Below, in pieces: positions 52,796-61,370 of a stretch of DNA of 64,000 bases. Source of the stretch: Robertkochia marina. GTDB lineage: Bacteria > Bacteroidota > Bacteroidia > Flavobacteriales > Flavobacteriaceae. A program made the position numbers and the translations under genes. The notes beneath the pieces were generated by a model. The model saw nothing but the letters and a program-made list of their open reading frames with translations, did no database searches and was not told the origin of the DNA. The stretch's first letter is position 1. Each line of letters begins with the position of its first letter. The stretch is taken from assembly GCF_004799345.1 (NCBI RefSeq), contig NZ_SSMC01000001.1, positions 1,364,001-1,428,000 on the forward strand, read 5' to 3'.

Positions 52796-54820
52796 TTACT
52801 TCCTGTACTTATCAAACCAGGCCACGGTATGAGCGATCTTGGAGATCAGGTTACTCGGACGGTTGGCGATACCGTGAGAGGCCTTGGGTATTTCTACTAA
52901 TACGGTTTCCTTTTCTCTGAGCTTCAGGGCATGGTACAATTGTTTTGCCTCACTGGGGGGTGTGCGCAGGTCTTCCATTCCCACCATCACCATGGTAGGG
53001 GTTTCTATATTGCCTACCAGGGAGATAGGTGAGAACTTCCAGTACGTGTCAAAATTTTCCCAGGGTTGTCCGGGGTAACGGTAATTGGCATAACCGTAAT
53101 AATTGTCGGCTGTCAGGGTTTTGCTGATCCAGTTCATAACCGGTTTGGCCACCACTGCTGCCTCAAAACGATTGTTCTTCCCGATGATCCATGCTGTCAT
53201 GATACCCCCGGCACTACCTCCTGTAACAAAGAGCTGATCTTCTGAGGCCAGGCCTTCTTTGATAAGGTGGTCTACACCATCCATGACATCCTGGTAATCA
53301 TCTCCGGGGTAGTTGTTATAGAGGAGGTTTCCGAATTCTTCTCCGTAACTGGTGCTCCCGCGTGGATTGGGGTAAAACACCATGTAACCGGCTGAGGCGT
53401 ATAATTGCATCTCTGCAGAAAACCGATCCCCGTAGTTAGAAATAGGGCCTCCATGATTCTCAACGATTAAAGGGTAGTTTTTACCCTCCTCGTAATAAGG
53501 AGGCTTTACCAGCCATCCCTGGAGATCGCGGCCATCAACCGATGATTTATACCATACTTCTTCAACGGCTCCAAGTTCCTTGTGCCCGAGCAGATCTGAA
53601 TTCAGGTCAGAAACCTTGACGGTAGTGTTTGCTTTGTTCTCAGACAAGGCCAGTTCTGCCGGGTGCTCCGGGGTGGTATAGGTGTAAGCTATACGTTCTT
53701 TGGCAGAGACCGAATACGATCCGCCGCCATAGGGCCGACCAACAGAGGTGCCACCGAGATTGTGGGCTATGGTCTTGATATTTCCTTTCAGGTCGGTATA
53801 GGCGATCTTGGTGTTTCCTTTATCATCATACATGAAATAGATCTTATCGCCTTTTTTGTTCCAGGTGAGTGCAAATACACTTCGGTCAAGTTGATCAGTG
53901 AGCGAGCGCATATTCTGACCATCAATATCCATTACAAAAAGGTCTTCGGTTTGATAGGTCTGTACCTGGTCTTCAAATCCTCTGAAGGCAATCGTTTTTC
54001 CATCAGGAGAAACCACCGGATTATCGTCAGGCCCCTTTTTATTCGTAAGGGCTGTAATATTAAGATCTTTCAGGTCCAGCCGGTAGATCTCACTGTTTCT
54101 GAAATCATATTCCCAGTTGTCGTTTCGGTTTGCCGAAAAATAGATGGAATTACCATCGGGCGACCAGGATACCTCTCCGCCGTGGTTAAAGTCCCCGTTG
54201 GTAAGTTGTCTTGGGCTACCTCCGTTTGCGGGGATCAGGAAAATATGACTGTAACCCGGAGACAGGTAGCCTCGGCCATCAGCTTCGTGTTTCAGGCGGT
54301 CGGTAATACGGGCTGTTCCTGCCCATTCAGCTCCTTTAGGCTTTTCCGGCATTTTCGCGATCACCGGCTCCTTTTCTTCCACCTGCATCGAAAAGCTCAG
54401 CCATTGACCATCGGGCGACCAACTCAGGTTGCCGGGACTTTTCTCCAGCCTGGAGATACGGGCTGAGGTTCCCGTTTTTGTCCAGTACATAAAAAGCTCG
54501 CTTCCCTGTTCAGTGCTGCTTATATAAGCAATGCGGTCTGCATTTGGTGACCATCTGGCAGCATATTCATTTCCCGAACCATTGGTGAGCTTATAATGCT
54601 TTTCATCTTCAATATCATAGATCCACAGATCACCTTTTCGTTTGTCATCCATGATGTCAAAGTAGTTGCGCACATAGATCACCTGATCTCCCTGAGGAGA
54701 GATCTGAGGGTCTGAGATGTATTCGAGTTCAAAAACATCAAGGTAATCAAAGGTGTTCTTCTCCTGTGCTTTTACGAATGAAGTAATAGAAATGAATAAG
54801 AAAAGCAGGTATTTTTTCAT
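52796..54820 (-). CDS. S9-family prolyl oligopeptidase-like peptidase
   Basis: 674 aa. Signal peptide MKKYLLFLFISITSFVKAQ. Residues 30-400 form a TolB-like beta-propeller (WSPDGQWLSFSMQ, WSPDGNSIYFSAN, SPDGKTIAF). The C-terminal 260 residues are the alpha/beta-hydrolase catalytic domain with Ser in GGSAGGIM and His in KASHGIA. A periplasmic aminopeptidase or oligopeptidase is predicted. It stands alone on the minus strand; the upstream region carries a G-rich stretch. Confidence 0.93.
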   Translation of the reverse strand: MKKYLLFLFISITSFVKAQEKNTFDYLDVFELEYISDPQISPQGDQVIYVRNYFDIMDDKRKGDLWIYDIEDEKHYKLTNGSGNEYAARWSPNADRIAYISSTEQGSELFMYWTKTGTSARISRLEKSPGNLSWSPDGQWLSFSMQVEEKEPVIAKMPEKPKGAEWAGTARITDRLKHEADGRGYLSPGYSHIFLIPANGGSPRQLTNGDFNHGGEVSWSPDGNSIYFSANRNDNWEYDFRNSEIYRLDLKDLNITALTNKKGPDDNPVVSPDGKTIAFRGFEDQVQTYQTEDLFVMDIDGQNMRSLTDQLDRSVFALTWNKKGDKIYFMYDDKGNTKIAYTDLKGNIKTIAHNLGGTSVGRPYGGGSYSVSAKERIAYTYTTPEHPAELALSENKANTTVKVSDLNSDLLGHKELGAVEEVWYKSSVDGRDLQGWLVKPPYYEEGKNYPLIVENHGGPISNYGDRFSAEMQLYASAGYMVFYPNPRGSTSYGEEFGNLLYNNYPGDDYQDVMDGVDHLIKEGLASEDQLFVTGGSAGGIMTAWIIGKNNRFEAAVVAKPVMNWISKTLTADNYYGYANYRYPGQPWENFDTYWKFSPISLVGNIETPTMVMVGMEDLRTPPSEAKQLYHALKLREKETVLVEIPKASHGIANRPSNLISKIAHTVAWFDKYRK

Positions 54821-54876
54821 GTTGTTTGGCTTAAAAGAGCTCTAAATGTAGGAGTTTTTTGGGAAATATGGTAGGT

Positions 54877-54899
54877 GGGCGGGTAAGCGGGTAGGTGGG
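54877..54899 (+). repeat. G-rich tract with G-quadruplex potential
   Basis: Four GGG runs (54877-54879, 54881-54883, 54889-54891, 54897-54899) separated by 1, 5 and 5 nt fit the simple quadruplex rule. It is in the upstream region of the minus-strand peptidase gene, about 60 bp before its ATG, on the non-template side for that gene's opposite strand. Confidence 0.4.
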
Positions 54900-55046
54900 T
54901 AGGCTGGAATTGACAATTCGGGAAGCTCAAATAAATTCAGCAGCGGTGGGGGAACGTCAACAAAGAAATGGTCAAATCCATTGACTGTAGATCAGGGGAG
55001 ATGAAAAAAACTAAACGAATAGCTGATATCTGACCTTGTTCTGGGG

Positions 55047-55232
55047 CTAATTGTCATCATTCACCTCATTATTTTCCGGGGTGAAGGTGAATAAAAAGGC
55101 GGCGCTTAAGGTGATAAGGAGGCCAATGCCGAGAATAAAATCAGAGAGGTCGTAATAGAATAAATGGAGGATGCATCCAATGATAACAAGGGCTACCCCC
55201 AGAATCAAAATGTTCAGGCGTGTCAGGTTCAT
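55047..55232 (-). CDS. Small two-helix membrane protein
   Basis: 61 aa. Two hydrophobic segments (LNILILGVALVIIGCILHLF and FILGIGLLITLSAAFLFTF) with an acidic tail (ENNEVNDDN). No family recognised. Good start, hydrophobic balance and length make it a plausible real gene, but it has no recognisable neighbours on the strand. Confidence 0.5.
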   Translation of the reverse strand: MNLTRLNILILGVALVIIGCILHLFYYDLSDFILGIGLLITLSAAFLFTFTPENNEVNDDN

Positions 55233-55332
55233 GATAGTATTTATAAAATTTGGGCATTGTAATATAATAAATAAATAATTAATCAGTAAAATCTTACAAT
55301 AATCTCACTTTTTTAAAATTCCGAATAAGGGA

Positions 55333-55362
55333 TTGGCTCCTTACGCCTTAAGAATATCTTTA
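55333..55362 (+). promoter_or_regulatory. Promoter of the candidate small RNA
   Basis: TTG (55333-55335), 19 nt, TATCTTTA (55355-55362); this matches the Bacteroidetes housekeeping consensus with ideal spacing. Transcription should start near 55367. Confidence 0.6.
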
Positions 55363-55366
55363 AGTT

Positions 55367-55563
55367 AATAACACAAGGGCAATGATTACTTTTTATACAA
55401 GAAACCTTTACATAACACTTTAGGGTTAGGTTTGTAATGTAAACAGTTAATGCTGTTTCAGCCGTATCATTTATCTGGGTAGGTGATTCGGTAAATAATC
55501 AATTTACTTACTTCGTTCTTCCGGGAGTGCCTTTGTCGCAAGATAGGGGCATTCCCTTTTTTT
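55367..55563 (+). ncRNA. Candidate small RNA of about 195 nt
   Basis: Starts just after a promoter and ends in a T-tract terminator, with no ORF between. Predicted hairpins: TTTACAT/ATGTAAA (55407-55413 with 55437-55443), AACAG/CTGTT (55442-55457, alternative), CCGTATCA/TGATTCGG (55462-55469 with 55484-55491), GTAAAT-AATCA-ATTTAC (55491-55507) and the terminator. The 5' end (AAGGGCAATG, 55375-55384) can also pair with CATTCCCTT, competing with the terminator. Two readings: an independent sRNA or a leader; a second promoter after the terminator favours the former. Confidence 0.55.
55523..55563 (+). terminator. Rho-independent terminator
   Basis: GGGAGTGCC (55523-55531) / GGCATTCCC (55548-55556) with one G-U pair, followed by seven T. 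No plus-strand protein gene lies upstream for 3.2 kb, so it ends the candidate small RNA. Confidence 0.75.
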
Positions 55564-55581
55564 AATACACCTTATTTCGTA

Positions 55582-55612
55582 TTGTTTCTCTGAGTGTCAT
55601 GTGTTATCTTTA
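55582..55612 (+). promoter_or_regulatory. Promoter of the CE2-like esterase gene
   Basis: TTG (55582-55584), 20 nt, TATCTTTA (55605-55612), ending 18 bp before ATG 55630. It has the same -7 sequence as the small RNA promoter and lies just downstream of the terminator. Confidence 0.55.
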
Positions 55613-55629
55613 AGGGTAAATCCCTCTAT

Positions 55630-56838
55630 ATGATACGATTCTCTTTCCTTTTATTGGTTTTACTCACAGTTTTAACGGGTTGTCGACAGGAGCCTGAAAA
55701 ATCATCGGCCCCTCCTGAACCGGAGCCGGAACATATTGATGAAGGTGCTGAAAGTACAGAGCCCGGAATGGCCTATTTATATGGGCAAACCGATGAGATC
55801 GACATAGGTTTCAGGAATTTTTTCACCACTTTCGGACGAACCACCACAGCTGCTGATGGAAGTATAGAACTGATCAGTCCGGCTTCTGCGGTTCGGTTTC
55901 AAGCCAGGGGAGGAGCCTTGCACATTCGTATGAGAACACCAGGCAATGATCATGCCTACGTGTTAGTTACCGTGAACGGAGAGCCGGAAAATAAATATAA
56001 GATCAAAGGGAAGGGGCTCACCGCAGTAGAGGTTGGATTTGAAGATGAAAATACCTGGTATGAAATCGGGATACATAAACTTACTGAAGCCCATAACGGA
56101 GCCATTGTTTTTATAGACGCCGACGCTCAGCAAATAAAGGAATCTGTTTATAAGAAAGACCTTCAGATCGAATTTATAGGGAATTCCATTACCTGTGGCT
56201 ATGGTGCAGATACAGCTGATATACCATGTGGTACCGATGTGAATTACGATCAGCACAATGCCTGGAAAGGTTATGCTGTTCAGGTGGCCAATAGTATTGA
56301 TGCCGATTATAATTTAAGCGCGATCAGCGGTATAGGGATCTATCGCAATTACCGTGCAGACCGCAAAGAGGTAATGCCTGATGTTTACGGGAATCTTTAC
56401 CTGGATGAAGGTAGGCGGGCCCGGTGGAATCAGGAGGGATGGGATCCTGATATTGTGAGTGTATGTTTGGGTACCAATGACTTTTCTAAAGGATCTGATC
56501 CGGAGAACAGAGCGCCATTCGATCCTGAAAAATTTACCGCTGCTTATATTCGCTTTCTGGAGGAACTGGATAGGCGATATCCTGATGCAGCCTTTGGGTT
56601 GCTCACTTCTCCCATGTTAGACGCTGAGCAGAACAGAATACTTTCAGATTGTTTGTTTCGGGTAAAAGATCATTTCGGTTCTTCGGAAGTTATAGAGGTG
56701 TTCGAGTTTAGGGACAGATATATTTCAGGTTGCGCCGGTCATCCGGACCTTAAAGAACACGAATTAATGGCCCAACAGCTTCAACCTTTCTACCGGAGTC
56801 TGCTTAACAACCGGGAAGGAATGCCGGGGGAAGGATAA
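55630..56838 (+). CDS. CE2-like SGNH/GDSL esterase lipoprotein
   Basis: 402 aa from ATG 55630; a GTG at 55594 is open but weaker. Lipobox LTGC follows a signal peptide (MIRFSFLLLVLLTVLTG). The N-terminal 130 residues are a jelly-roll, carbohydrate-esterase-2-like domain (FGRTTTAADGSIELISPAS). The hydrolase domain has GNSITCGYG (Ser), GTNDFSKGSD and a His in GHPDLKEH. CE2 enzymes deacetylate xylan or similar glycans. Alone in its direction. Confidence 0.85.
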   Translation: MIRFSFLLLVLLTVLTGCRQEPEKSSAPPEPEPEHIDEGAESTEPGMAYLYGQTDEIDIGFRNFFTTFGRTTTAADGSIELISPASAVRFQARGGALHIRMRTPGNDHAYVLVTVNGEPENKYKIKGKGLTAVEVGFEDENTWYEIGIHKLTEAHNGAIVFIDADAQQIKESVYKKDLQIEFIGNSITCGYGADTADIPCGTDVNYDQHNAWKGYAVQVANSIDADYNLSAISGIGIYRNYRADRKEVMPDVYGNLYLDEGRRARWNQEGWDPDIVSVCLGTNDFSKGSDPENRAPFDPEKFTAAYIRFLEELDRRYPDAAFGLLTSPMLDAEQNRILSDCLFRVKDHFGSSEVIEVFEFRDRYISGCAGHPDLKEHELMAQQLQPFYRSLLNNREGMPGEG

Positions 56839-56882
56839 ATACTTTATGTAAATCAAAACAGTTGTTTTTTACATATTTAGAA

Positions 56883-56925
56883 TGACAAAAATCATGTTTT
56901 CGAAACGGGTATTGTCTTAATTTAG
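56883..56925 (+). promoter_or_regulatory. FNR-type operator and promoter, site 5
   Basis: TGACAAAAATCA (56883-56894, flanked by A and T) keeps the TGA...TCA arms but has two inner changes; TAATTTAG (56918-56925) follows after exactly 23 nt and is identical to the plus-strand -7 box of site 3. Centre 67.5 bp upstream of ATG 56956. Confidence 0.55.
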
Positions 56926-56955
56926 AAACAGTTGAAGATAGATAATTCATGACCA

Positions 56956-57375
56956 ATGAATGATTTGAATGAGCAAGCATTACAGGATCTTCATGAGGAA
57001 TCAGTAGCCTGGAAGTCAGAATTAAACTTTTGTCAGGACGAGTATAGCTTTTTTGAAAAGTTACTCAATAGTTATAAGTATGTTCCTGATAATAAGGAAG
57101 ATTTTGAATTACAGGAAGATCTTCTTCACAGCTTTAAAGGACTTAAAGATACCGGGCTGAGGACATATGAAGTGTTGCTTGATCATATAAACAAGTTGGG
57201 TGGTATCTACGAGAAAGAGCATACAGGGCTGGGGAGTCTTTATTACCGGGAGCATGAATCAGTAAAAGATCAGATCCTTGCTTTTAAAGATGAATTCAGG
57301 GACTTTAAAAGGAAGCTGTTCACACTCGCCGATCGAATTTTAGAGAGTAAAAAACCGAATGGGCCAACATCATAA
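56956..57375 (+). CDS. Small helical-bundle protein, paralogue 3
   Basis: 139 aa, all-helical, acidic. DLHEESVAWKSELNFCQDEYSFFEKLL matches the N-terminal pattern of the 26365 protein (HEEAVLWISSLEF...HHFFEDLL) closely, and FKRKLFTLADRIL the C-terminus. The function is unknown. It lies 11 bp upstream of a CBS-domain gene and has a FNR-type promoter like the other two copies. Confidence 0.75.
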   Translation: MNDLNEQALQDLHEESVAWKSELNFCQDEYSFFEKLLNSYKYVPDNKEDFELQEDLLHSFKGLKDTGLRTYEVLLDHINKLGGIYEKEHTGLGSLYYREHESVKDQILAFKDEFRDFKRKLFTLADRILESKKPNGPTS

Positions 57376-57386
57376 AAACCAAAATT

Positions 57387-57809
57387 ATGGACACAAAGGA
57401 TAGGGTACAAAAGATCATGACCACAGAGCTGGTACAGTTAAATATTAGCGATGATCTCTATAAAGCAGAGCGTTTATTCAGTAAACATAAAATAAGGCAC
57501 ATCCCGGTGTTGGATGGCAAAAAGATCGTAGGTATTTTGAGCCTTACAGATCTGATGCGAATCAGTTATGCCGATGTTATTGATGAGGATGACGATACAG
57601 TAGAATCAGTGGTCTATAATATGTTCAGACTTTCTCAGGTGATGACAAGGGTTCCAGAAACCGTTTCCTCTGAGTCGACTATCAAAGAGGCGGCCTCTAT
57701 CCTGGCATCGAGAAATTTTCACGCCCTTCCTGTAGTAGATAATGATGAATTGGTGGGCATTGTAACCACCACCGATGTTATTCGGTACTATCTGAATGAA
57801 GCTTACTAA
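57387..57809 (+). CDS. CBS-domain pair protein
   Basis: 140 aa with two CBS motifs (VQKIMTTELVQLNISDDLYKA; QVMTRVPETVSSESTIKEAA) and no other domain. Such pairs bind adenosine nucleotides and sense energy charge. It follows the helical-bundle gene by 11 bp, so it is likely in the FNR-type regulon. It ends 23 bp from the convergent ypdA gene. Confidence 0.9.
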   Translation: MDTKDRVQKIMTTELVQLNISDDLYKAERLFSKHKIRHIPVLDGKKIVGILSLTDLMRISYADVIDEDDDTVESVVYNMFRLSQVMTRVPETVSSESTIKEAASILASRNFHALPVVDNDELVGIVTTTDVIRYYLNEAY

Positions 57810-57832
57810 AACAAGAGCACAGCGCTACTGAC

Positions 57833-58810
57833 TCAAGAATTCACCTTTTTCTTTGAACAGATATGTTCCAGAATCATTTCGGCATGAATTCTTGAGTTTT
57901 CTATAAACCAAAGATGGGTGTCCATTCCTCCGCAGATAACCCCTGCGAGATAAAGTCCGCTGATATTGGTTTCCATGGTTTCTTCATTGTACTGCGGGTA
58001 GTATTTGCCGTCGTCAGAGAGTGCTACCCCCATTTTTTGCAGGAATGAAAAGTTGGGTCGGTAACCCGTCAGGGCAAGCACGTAATCATTTTCGATCTCC
58101 TGCATCTTACCCTTTTGTTTTATGGTGATGGTGTTGTCTTGTATAGAAACCACTTCAGCATCGAAATACGCTTTTACCGAACCTTCTTTTATGCGATTTT
58201 CAATATCGGGTTTTACCCAGTATTTCACCCGTTCACCAATAGCCGGTCCTCTTACGATCATGGTTACTTCAGCTCCTTTACGGTAGCATTCCAGGGCAGC
58301 GTCTACGGCCGAATTACTTGCGCCTATGACGGCCAGTTTTTGCATGGAATAAAAGTGAGGGTCGTTGTAATAGTGAGAAACCTTGGGTTTATCTTCTCCG
58401 GGAACATTTAATAGATTAGGAAGGTCATAAAAACCGGTGGCTACGATAAGGTTGTCACTGCGGTATGTGACTTTATTGGACCTCACCTCGAACTGCTGAT
58501 CTTGTTTTTTAACCTCTTCCACTTTTTCAAAAAGATGGATGTTCAGTTTATTGGAGGTTACAATGCGCCGATAGTATTCCAGGGCCTCATTGCGCTTGGG
58601 TTTTGCCTCCTTGCTGATAAAGGGGATATCATCAATTTCAAGCTTTTCAGAAGAAGAAAAGAACTGCATATTTACAGGGTAGTTGAACAAGGAGTTCACC
58701 AGGGTTCCCTTTTCTAAGATCAGGTAATCAATTCCTCTTTTTTTAGCCTCAAGCCCACAGGCAATGCCTATGGGCCCTCCGCCAATAATGATAAGCTCTT
58801 TATGTGTCAT
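57833..58810 (-). CDS. ypdA: YpdA-family flavoprotein disulfide reductase
   Basis: 325 aa. FAD-binding GGGPIGIACGLEAKKRG, NADPH-binding IGASNSAVDAALECYRKG and a C-terminal GVICGGMDTHLWFIEN. YpdA is the proposed bacillithiol disulfide reductase of Firmicutes and Bacteroidetes. The gene follows rpe with no gap, so it is probably co-transcribed. Confidence 0.88.
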   Translation of the reverse strand: MTHKELIIIGGGPIGIACGLEAKKRGIDYLILEKGTLVNSLFNYPVNMQFFSSSEKLEIDDIPFISKEAKPKRNEALEYYRRIVTSNKLNIHLFEKVEEVKKQDQQFEVRSNKVTYRSDNLIVATGFYDLPNLLNVPGEDKPKVSHYYNDPHFYSMQKLAVIGASNSAVDAALECYRKGAEVTMIVRGPAIGERVKYWVKPDIENRIKEGSVKAYFDAEVVSIQDNTITIKQKGKMQEIENDYVLALTGYRPNFSFLQKMGVALSDDGKYYPQYNEETMETNISGLYLAGVICGGMDTHLWFIENSRIHAEMILEHICSKKKVNS

Positions 58811-59470
58811 CTAGGATATAACCGCTTTTAGATTTGAAATGGTTGCTTTGGGATCTTCACTTGAAAATACAAAACTTCCTGCCACCAGTGCGTCTGCTCC
58901 TGCCTTTGTAAGGGCTCCGGCATTGTCGGCATTCACACCCCCATCAACTTCGATCAGGGTGTTCGTTCCGTGTTCCAGGATCATGGCTTTTAATTGTTCT
59001 ACTTTTTTGTAGGTGTTCTTAATAAACTTTTGTCCGCCAAAACCGGGATTCACACTCATGATCAGTACAAGATCGATATCGTGAATAAGATCTTCAAGAA
59101 CACTGACAGGGGTGTGAGGGTTTAAGGCAACCCCGGCTTTCATACCGTGATCTTTGATAGCCTGCAGGGTTCTGTGCAGGTGGGTGCACGCTTCATAATG
59201 AACGGTGAGTATTTCAGCACCCAGGTCAGCAAAGTTTTTAATGTACCTGTCAGGGTCAACAATCATCAGGTGAACGTCCAGGGGCTTGGTGGCATGCTTT
59301 TGTATAGCCTTTAAAACAGGCATCCCATAAGAGATGTTGGGTACAAAAACCCCGTCCATAATATCGATGTGAAACCAATCGGCATCAGATGCATTTACCA
59401 ATTCGGTATCTCTTTGCAAATTTGCAAAGTCGGCCGCCAGCATAGAGGGGGCAATTATCTTTTTGTTCAT
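58811..59470 (-). CDS. rpe: Ribulose-phosphate 3-epimerase
   Basis: 219 aa TIM barrel. Metal and catalytic motifs are intact: IIAPSMLAADF, HIDIMDGVFVPN, VHLMIVDP, MSVNPGFGGQ and EVDGGVNADNA. It interconverts ribulose 5-phosphate and xylulose 5-phosphate. Upstream is the rpoD terminator; downstream ypdA begins directly. Confidence 0.96.
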   Translation of the reverse strand: MNKKIIAPSMLAADFANLQRDTELVNASDADWFHIDIMDGVFVPNISYGMPVLKAIQKHATKPLDVHLMIVDPDRYIKNFADLGAEILTVHYEACTHLHRTLQAIKDHGMKAGVALNPHTPVSVLEDLIHDIDLVLIMSVNPGFGGQKFIKNTYKKVEQLKAMILEHGTNTLIEVDGGVNADNAGALTKAGADALVAGSFVFSSEDPKATISNLKAVIS

Positions 59471-59587
59471 AGAAAAAATATTTCATTGCAAAAATACATG
59501 AAATTAATCTTTTGCCGTGATGGTTTTAGAAGGTGTTAACGAATGGGTTAGGCAACCGAAGAGTAGAACCGGCAGGGGGGTAAAATG

Positions 59588-59613
59588 AAAAACTCCGGTA
59601 ATCAGCCGGAGTT
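59588..59613 (-). terminator. Terminator of rpoD
   Basis: AACTCCGG (59591-59598) / CCGGAGTT (59606-59613) with a 7-nt loop. On the minus strand a T-run (complement of the A's at 59588-59592) follows the stem, as for rho-independent termination downstream of the minus-strand rpoD. Confidence 0.75.
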
Positions 59614-59734
59614 CATTCATCAATCAAAAAACGAACAGTTATGATAAACTGTTGTAGCGTTATATATTTTCTGAGGTAATTCTACACAATTATCCGTTAA
59701 AATACAAAAATAATTTAGAAATACCGCATCTTTC

Positions 59735-60598
59735 TTATCCTAAATAGGTTTTCAGGATCTTGCTTCTTGAAGTATGTTTAAGCCTTCTGATGGCTTTCTC
59801 TTTGATCTGACGAACCCTTTCACGGGTCAGGTCAAAGGTTTCACCAATCTCTTCCAGGGTCATAGGATGCTGATCCCCCAGTCCGAAATACAAACGGATC
59901 ACATCGGCCTCTCTTGGGGTAAGGGTTTCAAGTGCTCTTTCGATCTCGGTACGAAGACTTTCATGCAGAAGATCTTTGTCGGGGTTTGGAGACTCTCCAC
60001 TACGCAGTACATCGTAAAGGTTAGAATCTTCTCCCTCTACCAAAGGCGCATCCATGGAAACATGTCGTCCCGAATTCTTCATGGATTCCTTTACATCGTT
60101 TACCGACATGTCTAATTCCTTGGCGATCTCCTCGGCAGATGGAATACGTTCATGAGCCTGCTCAAGAAATGCAAATGTTTTATTGATCTTATTGATAGAT
60201 CCGATCTTGTTCAAAGGAAGTCGTACAATTCTGGATTGTTCTGCTAATGCCTGAAGGATAGACTGACGAATCCACCAAACTGCATAGGAAATGAACTTAA
60301 AACCACGAGTCTCATCAAATCGTTGTGCGGCCTTTATAAGTCCTAAGTTTCCTTCGTTGATAAGGTCAGGAAGGGTTAGTCCCTGGTTTTGATATTGTTT
60401 TGCAACAGAAACCACGAATCTTAGGTTCGCCTTGGTTAATTTTTCAAGGGCACGTTGGTCTCCGGCTTTAATACGCTGCGCTAATTCCACCTCTTCGTCG
60501 GCGGTGATCAGGTCAACTTTACCAATTTCTTGTAGATACTTGTCCAGGGAAGCGGTCTCACGGTTAGTAACCTGCTTCGTAATTTTGAGCTGTCTCAT
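59735..60598 (-). CDS. rpoD: Housekeeping sigma factor RpoD (SigA)
   Basis: 287 aa, the short form typical of Flavobacteria without region 1.1. Region 1.2 ([15 protein letters not shown]), region 2 ([44 protein letters not shown]), region 3 ([12 protein letters not shown]) and region 4 ([41 protein letters not shown]) are all there. It recognises the TAnnTTTG/TTG promoters of this phylum. Confidence 0.97.
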   Translation of the reverse strand: MRQLKITKQVTNRETASLDKYLQEIGKVDLITADEEVELAQRIKAGDQRALEKLTKANLRFVVSVAKQYQNQGLTLPDLINEGNLGLIKAAQRFDETRGFKFISYAVWWIRQSILQALAEQSRIVRLPLNKIGSINKINKTFAFLEQAHERIPSAEEIAKELDMSVNDVKESMKNSGRHVSMDAPLVEGEDSNLYDVLRSGESPNPDKDLLHESLRTEIERALETLTPREADVIRLYFGLGDQHPMTLEEIGETFDLTRERVRQIKEKAIRRLKHTSRSKILKTYLG

Positions 60599-60732
60599 CT
60601 AATCTTTCCTGAATGTTTAAAGTGAATAATGGGTATGCAAGAGGTTATACGTAAGAACTTCAGGAAAGGTTACAAAAAAAATAAATTAAATTATGAAGCC
60701 CCCTGTTATAAAGGGCCGAAGGCGTTTTATTT

Positions 60733-61290
60733 CTATCGTGCCCGCTTCATATGTTTAGGTCCGTACCATAACCAAAACCCCGTAATGGTAAATGTGAGAA
60801 GTGCAATGCCGCATATCACGGTATAGATTATTTTGAATATGCCGTTCGGAAGGTTGAAGGTGTCATCTACAAAAGAGCCGTCATGCAGGTCTTCAAGAAG
60901 ATCGCTGTAGCGCTTTCCGGTGCTGAGAACTGTTCCTGTGGCACCATCAATTTGGATCTCTTTCAGGTCATTTTTAAGTATGAATTTAGCAATACCCTTG
61001 TCTTTGCGTATATCTATACGGTCAATTTCGTTTGTGGTCGCTCCCTGAGACTTCATGTATTCGTATACGTTCTGTTCCAGAACCGGGAGTGGCAGCCATT
61101 TAGAAAGATCTTCTGAGGTGCCTGTCCTGGTTTTAGGCAGTAACAGATCGCCGGTATTCTTTTTGAGCCCTAGCAAGGTACCCGAGATCGCAATGATAAA
61201 AAAGAAAACGAATAATAAAGCTCCGGTATATCGGTGTACTTTGCGGAAATCTCGTAAAATTTTAGCGTGTTTCTTTCTGTTCAGGCTCAT
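60733..61290 (-). CDS. PepSY-domain membrane protein
   Basis: 185 aa. N-terminal membrane segment (YTGALLFVFFFIIAISGTLLGL), a PepSY-like periplasmic part (residues about 45-145), and a C-terminal helix (IFKIIYTVICGIALLTFTITGFWLWYG). The short, two-helix PepSY type related to iron-reductase/haem-associated membrane proteins. A His in HRYTG and the topology fit. Its partner is unknown. Confidence 0.85.
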   Translation of the reverse strand: MSLNRKKHAKILRDFRKVHRYTGALLFVFFFIIAISGTLLGLKKNTGDLLLPKTRTGTSEDLSKWLPLPVLEQNVYEYMKSQGATTNEIDRIDIRKDKGIAKFILKNDLKEIQIDGATGTVLSTGKRYSDLLEDLHDGSFVDDTFNLPNGIFKIIYTVICGIALLTFTITGFWLWYGPKHMKRAR

Positions 61291-61370
61291 GGTGTTTTTT
61301 TGAGGCTCCCAAACTTAAAACTATTTTTTATTGCAGTGTAAAAAGGCTTTGTTAAAAAGCGGACTCATTG

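Noticed and set aside
53663-54466. 267-codon ORF antisense to the S9 peptidase gene
   Set aside because: Long antisense frame produced by codon bias in the peptidase gene; its peptide has no family features.
55367-55563. 6S RNA identity for the candidate sRNA
   Set aside because: The predicted structure has several separate hairpins instead of one long rod with a central bubble, so the name is not supported.
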